Source: an uncultured Lachnospiraceae bacterium (GTDB lineage: Bacteria > Bacillota > Clostridia > Lachnospirales > Lachnospiraceae). From it: 21,583 bases of DNA. The notes beneath the pieces were generated by a model. The model was given only the letters and a program-made list of their open reading frames with translations, made no database searches and was not told the DNA's origin. This document shows, one piece after another, positions 5,873 to 13,678 of the stretch (positions within the stretch are counted from its first letter, which is position 1; each line of letters starts with the position of its first letter). Where the stretch lies: positions 1 through 21,583 of the forward strand of contig CAJUDY010000051.1 of assembly GCA_910584945.1 (NCBI GenBank), written 5' to 3'. The translations under genes and the position numbers were made by a program.

Positions 5873-7228
5873 CTACCCCAGTTCGTTATCCAGTTCAATA
5901 TCATATAAGGCAGTATACAATTCGTTGATCTGAGAAGATACATCATCAATTAAGCTTGACCTGATCTCTCTCTTTTCCTCATCCAGTAAATCAATATAAT
6001 TCTTCTCACCGGATTCTACAGGCATATTCAACAGTTTATACGCAGAAAGTTCTCCTTTTCTCATCATATAATTTTTATTGATTACTTTACTGACTTCTTT
6101 TAATCGCCCTTCTTGCGAGAGCACGCCTGCATAGTACAGGTTATTTGCAGCTGTAAGCATATATGGACTATGTGTTGTAATAAATACTCCGCTCTCCTGT
6201 ATATTGGTAAACAATACAATAAATTCCATAATTTTCTTCTGCAGCAATGGATAAATATGTGCTTCCGGTTCTTCAATAATCAAAAATACATTTTCCTGAC
6301 GCAGCATTAAAACATACATAAAATTTAACATCCATAAAATCTCCTGTTGGCCGGATGATGCAAAGTTAATAGACACAGGATGATCTATGTCTTTTTCTAT
6401 CTTTAAAAATTCCCTTCCGCCGCTGTAAAAATATTCCCCCTTTTCCATGTTCACAATAAAGTCTGTAATCGTTTGAATATCAAACGGTCTTTTTTCTGTC
6501 GGATAAAAAAGATGTGCTTTTTTTACTCCATCTCTAAAACTGTTACGTACATTGTCGATCAAGACCATAAACATTTCTGTTATAAAATCCAGTCCTCCAA
6601 TATTACTCATTACAGCACGATTATTCGACATAACCGTTAAAAGACTTCGGCCTGCCGGAATATAATAAGTTTCTTTACTATCCAGGAAAATGGAATTTAC
6701 TTTACGAATGATCATTTCATGGTTTCTTTTTCTTTCCTCACTCGTAAGCACCAGACTTACCTGAATACTCTTCTCTTTGTCATGAAACATATTCTGTATT
6801 TCTTTTTGCAGTTTTTTGATGGAACCCAGTAGTATCCTAGAATATGTTACACTGATATACTGTCTATTTCTATCACCCTTCTTCAACTGCACCTGAATCC
6901 ACAAATCTTCCGCATAATCATATTTCATATAGAATTCCGGATTCAGATCCCAGCTGTAACCAAACAATTGAATAAATATATTTTTCAGTTCCGATTTTAT
7001 TGCTTTGTCAAACCAGATATTTTCCTGATCCATATTATGATACAAATTGCTATCATATATCTGTGTTAAATAATCTATAATTTTAGTCTTAATTGCTTTA
7101 AAATAATAGACACTTTTTGCAATTGTACTCTTTCCTGTTGCCTGCTCTCCAATTAACAGGTTAAATTTTTCGATTTCCATCTCAAAATCTTTTACCGGTC
7201 CATTATTCCTAATACATATTTTCTGCAT
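5873..7228 (-). CDS. AAA_15/AAA_21-type (ABC/OLD-like) ATPase
   Basis: A 451-residue protein. AGGTGATC precedes two ATGs (7231 and 7228); the second has better spacing. Motifs: Walker A GEQATGKS at residues 27-34, ABC signature SSGQQ at about 291-295, Walker B VFLIIEEPEAHIYP at about 314, H-loop TTHSPYML at about 351. The long middle part (about 60-280) should hold the coiled-coil or insertion region; no separate domain is recognised. There is no TOPRIM domain, so it is not a full OLD nuclease. Known: such ATPases are sensors or regulators in systems such as Septu, PARIS and retron-linked modules, each with a separate effector. The effector here would be the downstream gene at 5188-5868. It follows spmA with no recombinase gene between them. 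Confidence 0.85.
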   Translation of the reverse strand: MQKICIRNNGPVKDFEMEIEKFNLLIGEQATGKSTIAKSVYYFKAIKTKIIDYLTQIYDSNLYHNMDQENIWFDKAIKSELKNIFIQLFGYSWDLNPEFYMKYDYAEDLWIQVQLKKGDRNRQYISVTYSRILLGSIKKLQKEIQNMFHDKEKSIQVSLVLTSEERKRNHEMIIRKVNSIFLDSKETYYIPAGRSLLTVMSNNRAVMSNIGGLDFITEMFMVLIDNVRNSFRDGVKKAHLFYPTEKRPFDIQTITDFIVNMEKGEYFYSGGREFLKIEKDIDHPVSINFASSGQQEILWMLNFMYVLMLRQENVFLIIEEPEAHIYPLLQKKIMEFIVLFTNIQESGVFITTHSPYMLTAANNLYYAGVLSQEGRLKEVSKVINKNYMMRKGELSAYKLLNMPVESGEKNYIDLLDEEKREIRSSLIDDVSSQINELYTALYDIELDNELG

Positions 7229-7288
7229 CATGATCACCTGTTTCTGTTTACATAATAAATTATTTCCATTTTCTTTCACTCTATCACT

Positions 7289-7297
7289 AATATATCA
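7289..7297 (-). promoter_or_regulatory. Possible extended -10 promoter of the ATPase operon
   Basis: TGATATATT on the minus strand gives TG-n-TATATT, about 60 bases before the ATPase start and just after the spmA terminator. No convincing -35 box is seen, so this is tentative. Confidence 0.3.
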
Positions 7298-7327
7298 CAT
7301 TTATATCCCTTTTCATACTTTAATTTA

Positions 7328-7365
7328 AAAAACAACAGCGAAGAGCCCAATTTAAACTCTCCGCT
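7328..7365 (-). terminator. Terminator downstream of spmA
   Basis: Nine-base-pair stem AGCGGAGAG/CTCTTCGCT (one G-U pair) with an 11-base loop, followed on the minus strand by GTTGTTTTTT. It overlaps the spmA stop codon (7352-7354). Confidence 0.8.
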
Positions 7366-8047
7366 TCCCATCCATCACCTTACAGAATATCACCCCCGCC
7401 AGCGTACTCACCGCCGTCGCCAGGATCGCAGGCCCCACGATCGCCGTAGGATTCACGCTCCCGTACTGGCTCCGGTAAGCCACCACATTCATCGGTATCA
7501 GCTGCAGCGATGAGATATTGAGGATCAAAAACACGCACATTTCATCGCTGGCCACGCCTTTGGGCACCGCAGGATAACGGCGACTTCCTGCATTCTGCAC
7601 TCCCGGATACCTGCTTCTTTCCCCGGCTGACGCTGCTCCTGTCCTCTGTCCCGGAAACGTTCCTCCTGCTGCCCGCCGCTCCTCCTCGAGATTCTTAAGC
7701 TCCTCCATCGCCTTCAGTCCCGCCGGCGTCGCCGCCCAGCCGAGGCCCAGAATATTCGCAATACAATTCACCGCAATCTGCTCCAGAGCCGGATGTCCTT
7801 TGGGAATCCGGGGAAACAGCCACCGAAGAACCGGCTGGATTCCTCTGGTCAGCCGACCGATCAGTCCGGAGGCGTCGGCAATCTGCATCAACCCCATCCA
7901 GAAAGAAAGAATTCCAAGCATCGTCACGCAGAGCGTCACCGCCTCCTTGGAAGAATCCAAGGCCGCCTGGGTCACCTCCGGAATAGTTCCATGGATTGCC
8001 CCGTATATAACCGCCACCAGCATCATACCTGCCCACAGATAATTCAT
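7352..8047 (-). CDS. spmA: Spore maturation protein A (nucleoside recognition/gate domain)
   Basis: A 231-residue membrane protein starting with ATG at 8047 behind CGGGAG. Motifs typical of SpmA: LGILSFWMGLMQIADASG, NILGLGWAATPAGLKAMEEL at about residues 93-112, and FLILNISSLQLIP...QYGSVNP...PAILATAVST near the end. In Bacillus it acts with SpmB in dehydration of the spore core. The usual length is a little under 200; the excess is in a variable linker at about residues 118-157 (Gly, Ala, Arg and Ser rich). spmB normally follows at once but is not here. The stretch encoding A-N-I-L-G is the junction point repeated in the remnants to the left, so the present 3' half may have arrived with the neighbouring unit. 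Its base composition does match the native-looking 5' half. Confidence 0.9.
   Translation of the reverse strand: MNYLWAGMMLVAVIYGAIHGTIPEVTQAALDSSKEAVTLCVTMLGILSFWMGLMQIADASGLIGRLTRGIQPVLRWLFPRIPKGHPALEQIAVNCIANILGLGWAATPAGLKAMEELKNLEEERRAAGGTFPGQRTGAASAGERSRYPGVQNAGSRRYPAVPKGVASDEMCVFLILNISSLQLIPMNVVAYRSQYGSVNPTAIVGPAILATAVSTLAGVIFCKVMDGKRRV
7749..7759. other. Attachment-site-like core inside spmA
   Basis: AGAATATTCGC with inner palindrome GAATATTC. It is the exact point up to which intact spmA and the copies at 4745-5086 and 1364-1527 share sequence. Upstream of it intact spmA continues with AATACAATTC, while the copies change to TTATGTCAAGC or TTGTGTCAAGC. Confidence 0.65.
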
Positions 8048-8129
8048 ACTCTGCTCCCGTTTTTTCTGTCACTCTATCTTATGGAAGTATCCCCCGTTCC
8101 ATGCATGCGGACATCTCAAAATCCGACTT

Positions 8130-8801
8130 TCATACAGGCTCCACCGCGCATACCCGCACGACCTCCTCCACAATCCGGAATCTCACATTATATTCGGCAT
8201 AGGTGATCCCATAGATCCGCTCTTCATCCTGTACATAAGCCGGTCTCGGGTCCTCCGCCAGCACTCCCAGGATCGCCGCCCTTTGTTCCTCAGGATAGAT
8301 CTCCAGAAGCTCCAGCGGAAAATCCACGGAAAGTCTGTGCTGCTTTGTCTCCCTGGTATACCCTTCCGAAGCCTCCGGATGACAGTCCGACAGCGGAATA
8401 TAAGGCTTGATATCATAGATCGGCGTCCCGTCCATCAGATCCACGCCCGTTACATACAGTACTGGTCCTTCCCGATCTGTAAGCTCCAGACGTTCCAGGC
8501 GGACGCAGGACAGTCCGATATCATTGGGCCGGTAGGGCGAACGGCTGGCGAACACCCCCACTCTCTTCTTTCCTCCCAGCCTGGGCGGCTTCACGGTGGC
8601 CGACCAGTGTTCCTTTTTCGACTCAGAAAATTTCCACAAAAGCCAGATATGGGAAAATTCTTCCAGGCCCCGGACTGCTTCCGGATTCCGATACTCCGGC
8701 GCGAATACAATCCGGCCCTTTAGTTCCTTTACCAGTCCACTCTGCCTGGGAATTCCGAATTTCTCCGGAAAATCCGTCTGAATCCATGCGACTATCTTCA
8801 T
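8130..8801 (-). CDS. trmO: tRNA (N6-threonylcarbamoyl-A37)-N6-methyltransferase TrmO
   Basis: A 223-residue protein. It starts at 8801, where ATGA overlaps the stop of the MATE gene; the longer upstream frame is only the shadow of that gene. Family motifs: FPEKFGIPRQSG at residues 11-22, GRIVFAPEYR, LEEFSHIWLLWKF, GVFASRSPYRPNDIGLS and VDLMDGTPIYDIKPYIP. Known: this YaeB/TsaA-type beta-barrel enzyme uses S-adenosylmethionine to methylate t6A37 in a threonine tRNA. The length fits the longer form with a C-terminal extension (HRLSVDFPLELLEIYPEEQRA region). It is the last gene of the long run before spmA; about 80 bases separate the two. Confidence 0.9.
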   Translation of the reverse strand: MKIVAWIQTDFPEKFGIPRQSGLVKELKGRIVFAPEYRNPEAVRGLEEFSHIWLLWKFSESKKEHWSATVKPPRLGGKKRVGVFASRSPYRPNDIGLSCVRLERLELTDREGPVLYVTGVDLMDGTPIYDIKPYIPLSDCHPEASEGYTRETKQHRLSVDFPLELLEIYPEEQRAAILGVLAEDPRPAYVQDEERIYGITYAEYNVRFRIVEEVVRVCAVEPV

Positions 8802-10150
8802 TCTCTTAATTTTCCCTTCCAAATCACTCGAAGCATCGTAAAAAAGCACGCACAGCCGCCGATCACATTGGAGATCGGTTCCGCCAGAAAGACGCCATGA
8901 AGACCCACATCCGGAATCAGCGGTAAAAACAGGGTCAGAGGCACCACGATTACAATCTTCCGGAACAAAGAGAAGGTGATCGCATACCGGGCCTCTCCAA
9001 GAGCCTGGAACGTCGTCTGCCCCGAAAACTGCAGCGCCATAAAGCAAAACCCAAAGAAATAAATATGCATGGCAGGAACGCCCGCCTGCAGAAGTTCCGG
9101 CTCTGAATTGAACAGATGAATCAGATACTGGGGAATCGCCAGCGTGACCGCCCAGGCAATACAGGTATAGACGATGCTGGCAGTGGTCATAAAACGGATA
9201 CCCTGCCGGACCCGGTCTTTTTTCCCAGCCCCGTAATTAAAGCTGATCACCGGCTGCGCTCCGTTGGACATACCGATTACGATCATGGTCAGCACTTCCC
9301 GGACTGAATTCAGCACTGTCATGACTCCCACATACAGATCTCCCCCGTAAAACTGAAGCTGCCGGTTGCATACCACCTGTACCACGCTGTTGGTGAAATT
9401 CATGATAAAATTCGAGGCGCCGAGAGCCGCGATCTGACGGACCACCTGCCAGTTTGGCATTCCCCACCGGAATTCCAGCCGAAGAATGGGCTTTTTCCCT
9501 GTCAGAAACAAAAGCACCCATACGGAAGAACAGAACTGAGCGATCACCGTTGCCAGCGCTGCCCCGCGGACGCCCATATGGAACCAGAAGATCAGGACCG
9601 GGTCCAGCACAAGATTGATCACCGCACCCAGAGCCACCGTGATCATCCCCGTTTTCCCAAATCCCTGGGCATTGATAAAAGGATTCATCCCAAGTCCGAT
9701 CATGACGAACAGACTGCCCAGAAGATAGATCCGAAGATATGCGCCGGCATAAGGATAGGTGGTGTCGCTGGCTCCCAGCGCATACAGCAGAGGACGTTCC
9801 ACCACATAACCCACAAGAGTAATGATAAGTCCCGTCCAAAAAAGCATCCAGAAGGCATTCTGCATGATCTCTTTTGCCTGCTTTTGGTCTCCCTTCCCCC
9901 GGGCAATCGAACAAAGAGGCGCGCCGCCCATGCCAAACAGCCCGGCGAACGCGATCATCATACTGACGATGGGAAAGGTCAGTCCCACCCCCGTAAGCGC
10001 CAGCGAATCCGCTCCCGGAATATGCCCGATATAAATCCGGTCCACAATGTTATACAGAAGATTCAGGATCTGCGCTACAGTCATGGGCACTGCCATGCGA
10101 ATGATATTTCCCGCCACACTCCCCTGAGCAAAATCATTTTTCTGTTCCAT
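8798..10150 (-). CDS. MATE-family multidrug efflux protein
   Basis: A membrane protein of 450 residues with about 12 predicted segments in two halves. It begins MEQKNDFAQGSVAGNIIRMAVP, and family patterns include NLLYNIVDRIYIGHIPG, FGMGGAPLCSIARGKGD and NGAQPVISFNYGAGK. Known: MATE proteins expel cationic drugs or metabolites using Na+ or H+. The start at 10150, one base after the stop of the methyltransferase gene, fits the usual N-terminus; starts at 10162 or 10204 would overlap that gene and lack a better ribosome binding site. The gene is co-directional and coupled with its neighbours, but substrate cannot be told from sequence. Confidence 0.9.
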   Translation of the reverse strand: MEQKNDFAQGSVAGNIIRMAVPMTVAQILNLLYNIVDRIYIGHIPGADSLALTGVGLTFPIVSMMIAFAGLFGMGGAPLCSIARGKGDQKQAKEIMQNAFWMLFWTGLIITLVGYVVERPLLYALGASDTTYPYAGAYLRIYLLGSLFVMIGLGMNPFINAQGFGKTGMITVALGAVINLVLDPVLIFWFHMGVRGAALATVIAQFCSSVWVLLFLTGKKPILRLEFRWGMPNWQVVRQIAALGASNFIMNFTNSVVQVVCNRQLQFYGGDLYVGVMTVLNSVREVLTMIVIGMSNGAQPVISFNYGAGKKDRVRQGIRFMTTASIVYTCIAWAVTLAIPQYLIHLFNSEPELLQAGVPAMHIYFFGFCFMALQFSGQTTFQALGEARYAITFSLFRKIVIVVPLTLFLPLIPDVGLHGVFLAEPISNVIGGCACFFTMLRVIWKGKLRE

Positions 10151-10151
10151 A

Positions 10152-10889
10152 TCAATATCCATAGATTTCACGAATCTCATCCTTATATTTCCCACGTTCA
10201 TCAAAGATGATCAGGGGCCTTTCCACTATCATATGAGGTTTTCCTCCTCTCAGTGCCTCCAAAAGCACCATGGTCGGCTCCCGGTCCACATAAGGGTGCA
10301 CCATCTTCATCCTTTTCGGCTCCAGACCTTTCCCGCACAGGCCGGTGATGATCTCTGCCAGACGAAACGGACGGTGCACCATATAAAAACGCCCTCCCGG
10401 CGTCAACAGCCTGGAGGCCTGTGTGATTACATCCTCGAGCGTACAGAGAATCTCATGTCTGGCAATGGCTTTCGCCTCACTTGGATTCTTAAGTCCATGC
10501 AGATCCGTCATATAGGGCGGGTTGCAGGTGACCACCTCGCAGGAGCCTGCCCCGAAGATCTCTTCCGCTTTCCGAAGGTCTCCGGTGACAATCTGCACCC
10601 TCTTTTCCAGATCATTCAGACGGACGCTGCGTCTGGCCATGTCCGCACTCTCCGGCTGGATCTCAAGCCCTGTAAAAGAGGCTCCTTTTGTGCGGGCTTC
10701 CAGAAGAATCGGAAGGATTCCGGTGCCGGTCCCCAGATCGATGACCCGTTCCTTTGGCTTCACCCTCGCAAAGCCCGCCAGCAGGACCGCATCCATCCCG
10801 AAGCAGAACCGTTTCGGGTCCTGGATGATCTGATATCCGTTCCGGTGCAGCTCGTCCAGACGTTCTCCTTCTCTTAATTGGATCTCCAT
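10152..10889 (-). CDS. TrmN6-like tRNA1(Val) A37 N6-methyltransferase (YabB type)
   Basis: A 245-residue class I methyltransferase. The S-adenosylmethionine loop is VIDLGTGTGILP (about residues 49-60), the acidic strand end is GLEIQPESA, and the catalytic N6-adenine motif is CNPPYM (about 123-128). The N-terminal GYQIIQDPKRFCFGMDAVLL is typical of the YabB/YfiC group. Known for E. coli YfiC: methylation of A37 in tRNA1(Val); the exact substrate in Clostridia is less sure. It starts 4 bases after rsmI, and the same gene neighbours rsmI and ricT in Bacillus. Confidence 0.88.
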   Translation of the reverse strand: MEIQLREGERLDELHRNGYQIIQDPKRFCFGMDAVLLAGFARVKPKERVIDLGTGTGILPILLEARTKGASFTGLEIQPESADMARRSVRLNDLEKRVQIVTGDLRKAEEIFGAGSCEVVTCNPPYMTDLHGLKNPSEAKAIARHEILCTLEDVITQASRLLTPGGRFYMVHRPFRLAEIITGLCGKGLEPKRMKMVHPYVDREPTMVLLEALRGGKPHMIVERPLIIFDERGKYKDEIREIYGY

Positions 10890-10893
10890 GGCA

Positions 10894-11757
10894 TCACATT
10901 TCCCCTTCCTCAGGAAGCAGCGCCTGGTAGATCTCCCTTTTACTGATTCCTCTGTCCCTGGCCGCCTGCTTCATGGCTGCTTTCCGATCCATTCCCCGGG
11001 ATTCATAAAGCCCCACATGCTCTGCCACCGACATGCTCTGAAAGCTCTTTTCCTGCTCTTCTTTTAACTCCGCTCTCGATCTTCCCTCAATCACCAGGAC
11101 ATATTCTCCTCTTGGCTCCTGCCCTTCATAGAAGACGCAGGCTTTTGCAAGAGTCGTCTCCATCACCGATTCATACCTCTTGGTCAACTCCCGGCAGACG
11201 GACATCCGACGGTCCCCAAGGGTCTCTAAAAGCTCTGCCAGGGTTTTCCGAAGGCGGTGAGGCGCTTCATAGAGAATGATGGTCCTGGTCTCTTTTACCA
11301 GCTCGGAGAGCACCTCTTTTCGCTCCTTTTTATCCGTGGGCAAAAAGGCCTCGAAGCAGAATCGTCTTGTGGGCATGCCGGACATGGAAAGAGCTGTTAC
11401 GCAGGCGCAGGCGCCGGGGACGGAAGTCACCGTAATCCCCGCTTCCTGACACATACGCACCAGCTCCTCTCCCGGATCTGAGATTCCGGGAGTCCCGGCG
11501 TCCGTCACAAGGGCCACCGTCGTTCCTTCCAGAAGTTTTCTCACCAGAACATGTCCTTTTTCGATCTTATTATACTCATGATAACTGGTCATAGGAGTAT
11601 GAATGTCAAAATGGTTCAGAAGCCGGATACTGTTTCTTGTATCCTCCGCCGCAATCAGATCCGCTTCTTTTAACACCCGGACTGCCCGGTACGTCATATC
11701 CTCCAGATTTCCGATGGGAGTCGCGCACAGATAAAGCACTCCCGCTTCAGTTTTCAT
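10894..11757 (-). CDS. rsmI: 16S rRNA (cytidine1402-2'-O)-methyltransferase RsmI
   Basis: A 287-residue protein with the tetrapyrrole-methylase fold. Motifs: LYLCATPIGNLEDMTYRAV (residues 8-26), AAEDTRNSIRLLNHF, VALVTDAGTPGISDPG (about 81-96), SVPGACACVTALSMSG and YEAPHRL. These identify RsmI with little doubt. It modifies C1402 of 16S rRNA together with RsmH. The start overlaps the end of ricT by 11 bases, so translation is probably coupled. Confidence 0.95.
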   Translation of the reverse strand: MKTEAGVLYLCATPIGNLEDMTYRAVRVLKEADLIAAEDTRNSIRLLNHFDIHTPMTSYHEYNKIEKGHVLVRKLLEGTTVALVTDAGTPGISDPGEELVRMCQEAGITVTSVPGACACVTALSMSGMPTRRFCFEAFLPTDKKERKEVLSELVKETRTIILYEAPHRLRKTLAELLETLGDRRMSVCRELTKRYESVMETTLAKACVFYEGQEPRGEYVLVIEGRSRAELKEEQEKSFQSMSVAEHVGLYESRGMDRKAAMKQAARDRGISKREIYQALLPEEGEM

Positions 11758-12667
11758 TTAACTTTGACTTCCCTTCCTTGCGCTCCAGGGCTTCCAGAGC
11801 TTTTAATTCCTTCTTCTCCGCACGGTTTTGATTCTTCTTTTCCTTCTTCCGGCGGGGCTTGAACTTTAACTCTTCCACCTTGTATTCCCGAATCTCTTTT
11901 TCTTCATTCTCCAATGTCACAATCACCTTCACAAGCTGGCGCAGTACATTGACGGAGCTGACCTCTCCTCTGCTTCCGTCTCTGGCCGTCACCCGGTCTC
12001 CCGGATTCGGAAGCCGGCTGTTCAGCTCCTCGTAGGTCTCCTCCTCATGCTTCAGACAGCACATCAGCCGTCCGCACACCCCGGAGATTTTCGTGGGATT
12101 CAAAGACAGATTCTGTTCCTTGGCCATTTTAATCGATACCGGAAGGAACTCTGACTGATGGGTATGGCAGCACAGGGATCTTCCACAGATTCCGATCCCT
12201 CCCAGGATCTTGGTCTCGTCCCGGACGCCGATCTGTCTGAGTTCGATCCGGGTCTTGAAGACCGACGCCAGATCCTTCACCAGTTCCCGGAAATCAATCC
12301 GTCCGTCCGCGGTAAAGTAAAAAAGCACTTTATTATTGTCAAAAGTATACTCTGCCTCGATCAGCTTCATCTCCAGCTTGTGCTTTCGAATCTTCTCCTG
12401 ACAGATCCGAAAGGCGTCTTTTTCCTTCTCCCGGTTTTTCGCCTCCTGATCCCGGTCATGGGCAGTTGCAAGACGGATTACCGACTTTAAGGGCTGTACC
12501 ACTTTGTCGTCTTCCACTTCTCTGGTTCCGATCACCACATGACCGTACTCCACTCCCCTTGCGGTTTCCACAATCACATGATCATTTGCATCAATCTTTA
12601 ATTTCCCCGGGGAAAAGTAATACACCTTCCCGGCCCGGCGAAAACGCACTCCGATTACTTTCGTCAT
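11747..12667 (-). CDS. ricT: RicT/YaaT, PSP1-domain protein
   Basis: A 306-residue protein. The PSP1 domain covers about residues 1-200. The cysteine-rich core CGRSLCCHTH and VCGRLMCCLKHEEETYEEL (about 161-213) contains the cysteines thought to bind iron-sulfur clusters in the Ric complex. The C-terminal 30-40 residues are very rich in lysine and glutamate. Known in Bacillus: RicT acts with RicA and RicF in RNase Y-dependent mRNA maturation and in sporulation and competence control. It starts one base after holB, with AAGGAG inside the holB end. Bacillus yabA, usually next, is absent here. Confidence 0.93.
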   Translation of the reverse strand: MTKVIGVRFRRAGKVYYFSPGKLKIDANDHVIVETARGVEYGHVVIGTREVEDDKVVQPLKSVIRLATAHDRDQEAKNREKEKDAFRICQEKIRKHKLEMKLIEAEYTFDNNKVLFYFTADGRIDFRELVKDLASVFKTRIELRQIGVRDETKILGGIGICGRSLCCHTHQSEFLPVSIKMAKEQNLSLNPTKISGVCGRLMCCLKHEEETYEELNSRLPNPGDRVTARDGSRGEVSSVNVLRQLVKVIVTLENEEKEIREYKVEELKFKPRRKKEKKNQNRAEKKELKALEALERKEGKSKLNEN

Positions 12668-12668
12668 C

Positions 12669-13658
12669 CTAATTCTCCTTCATGGTCAAAAGCAGAAGCT
12701 CCAGAGCCATGTCAAAATTCACATTGGCGTTCAGACGGATCTTTGCCTTCTCCAACGCTTTGATAATACACTCCAGCCCCTCATAGGAACTGTTTCTTGC
12801 CTTTTCCCTGATAGAGATCAACTCCTGGGAGAATACCATACTGTCCGCGTCTCTGGTGGCTTTGAATAAAAGTACGTCCCGGTACCATACGGCAAGAATA
12901 TCCAGATAATCATTGATCTCCATTTTATATTCGCTGATCCTCTTCAGATCAGATAAAAGTTCCGGAACTTCCATATCCTGAATGTATTTTACCAGATGAA
13001 GCGCATGTTCCAGCATTTCCGAAAAGTTCTCCGACTGGGCCAGCCGCTTTGCCTTCCCTACATTGCCCTGGGCGAAAGCCGTACATACATTCGCCCGGTA
13101 CTCCGGTATCTCCAGTTGTTCCATCAGATATGTACAAACCGTTTCATCCGGAACCGGCTTAAGATCCAGCGCCACGCATCTGGACCGGATCGTTGGAAGC
13201 AGCATCCCCTTATTCACGGTAAGAAGAAAGATCACGGCGTAGACCGGAGGTTCCTCGATGGTCTTAAGAAGCGCGTTTTGAGCCTGGGCGCTTAATTTTT
13301 CTGCTTCATCTATGATATAGATCTTATAAGGACTGCTGTAAGGCCTGACCATAATATCCCCATTGACCTGTGTCCGGATGTCTTCCACACTGATGGTATT
13401 GGCCTTATCATGGGTCACATAGATAATATCCGGCTGATTGCCGCTTAATGCCTGTCTGCAGGACTGACATTCCATACACGGGTCCGTCCCTCTTTTCTGA
13501 CACTGCAGCGTCTGAGCAAAAAGTCCTGCGAGCATTTTCTTTCCTGCACCTTTTTCCCCGCTGATAATATAAGCATGAGACACCTTATCCATCGTAATCG
13601 CATGCTTCATGTGCAGGATCGTCTGCTCATGTCCAAGCACATCTGAAAATCCAGCCAT
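12669..13658 (-). CDS. holB: DNA polymerase III delta' subunit
   Basis: A 329-residue clamp-loader subunit. Features: DVLGHEQTILHMKHAI start, P-loop SGEKGAGKK at residues 33-41 (Lys after GK instead of Ser/Thr), zinc site C53/C61/C64/C67, IIDEAEKLSAQAQNALLKTIEEPP and the SRC arginine motif IRSRC. The C-terminal collar domain is helical. Known: it opens and loads the sliding clamp with DnaX and HolA. The ribosome binding site is GGGAGG. The weak P-loop is usual for delta', which need not hydrolyse ATP. Confidence 0.94.
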   Translation of the reverse strand: MAGFSDVLGHEQTILHMKHAITMDKVSHAYIISGEKGAGKKMLAGLFAQTLQCQKRGTDPCMECQSCRQALSGNQPDIIYVTHDKANTISVEDIRTQVNGDIMVRPYSSPYKIYIIDEAEKLSAQAQNALLKTIEEPPVYAVIFLLTVNKGMLLPTIRSRCVALDLKPVPDETVCTYLMEQLEIPEYRANVCTAFAQGNVGKAKRLAQSENFSEMLEHALHLVKYIQDMEVPELLSDLKRISEYKMEINDYLDILAVWYRDVLLFKATRDADSMVFSQELISIREKARNSSYEGLECIIKALEKAKIRLNANVNFDMALELLLLTMKEN

Positions 13659-13678
13659 AACACTTCACCTCCCATGAG

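Noticed and set aside
1340..7760. CRISPR array or integron attC sites
   Set aside because: The repeats here are gene 3' ends kilobases apart with large cargo between them, not short regular repeats; no attC-like folded sites were recognised.
8048..8129. Sporulation sigma-factor promoter before spmA
   Set aside because: GCATG and CATAAGA can be found on the minus strand, but the spacing (16 or 20) is off for sigma-G and Bacillus spmA is not known to use it. Not convincing.
8802..9047. Longer start for TrmO at 9047
   Set aside because: The added 82 codons are antisense-free but overlap the MATE coding region in another frame and do not resemble the family; ATGA coupling at 8801 is the natural start.
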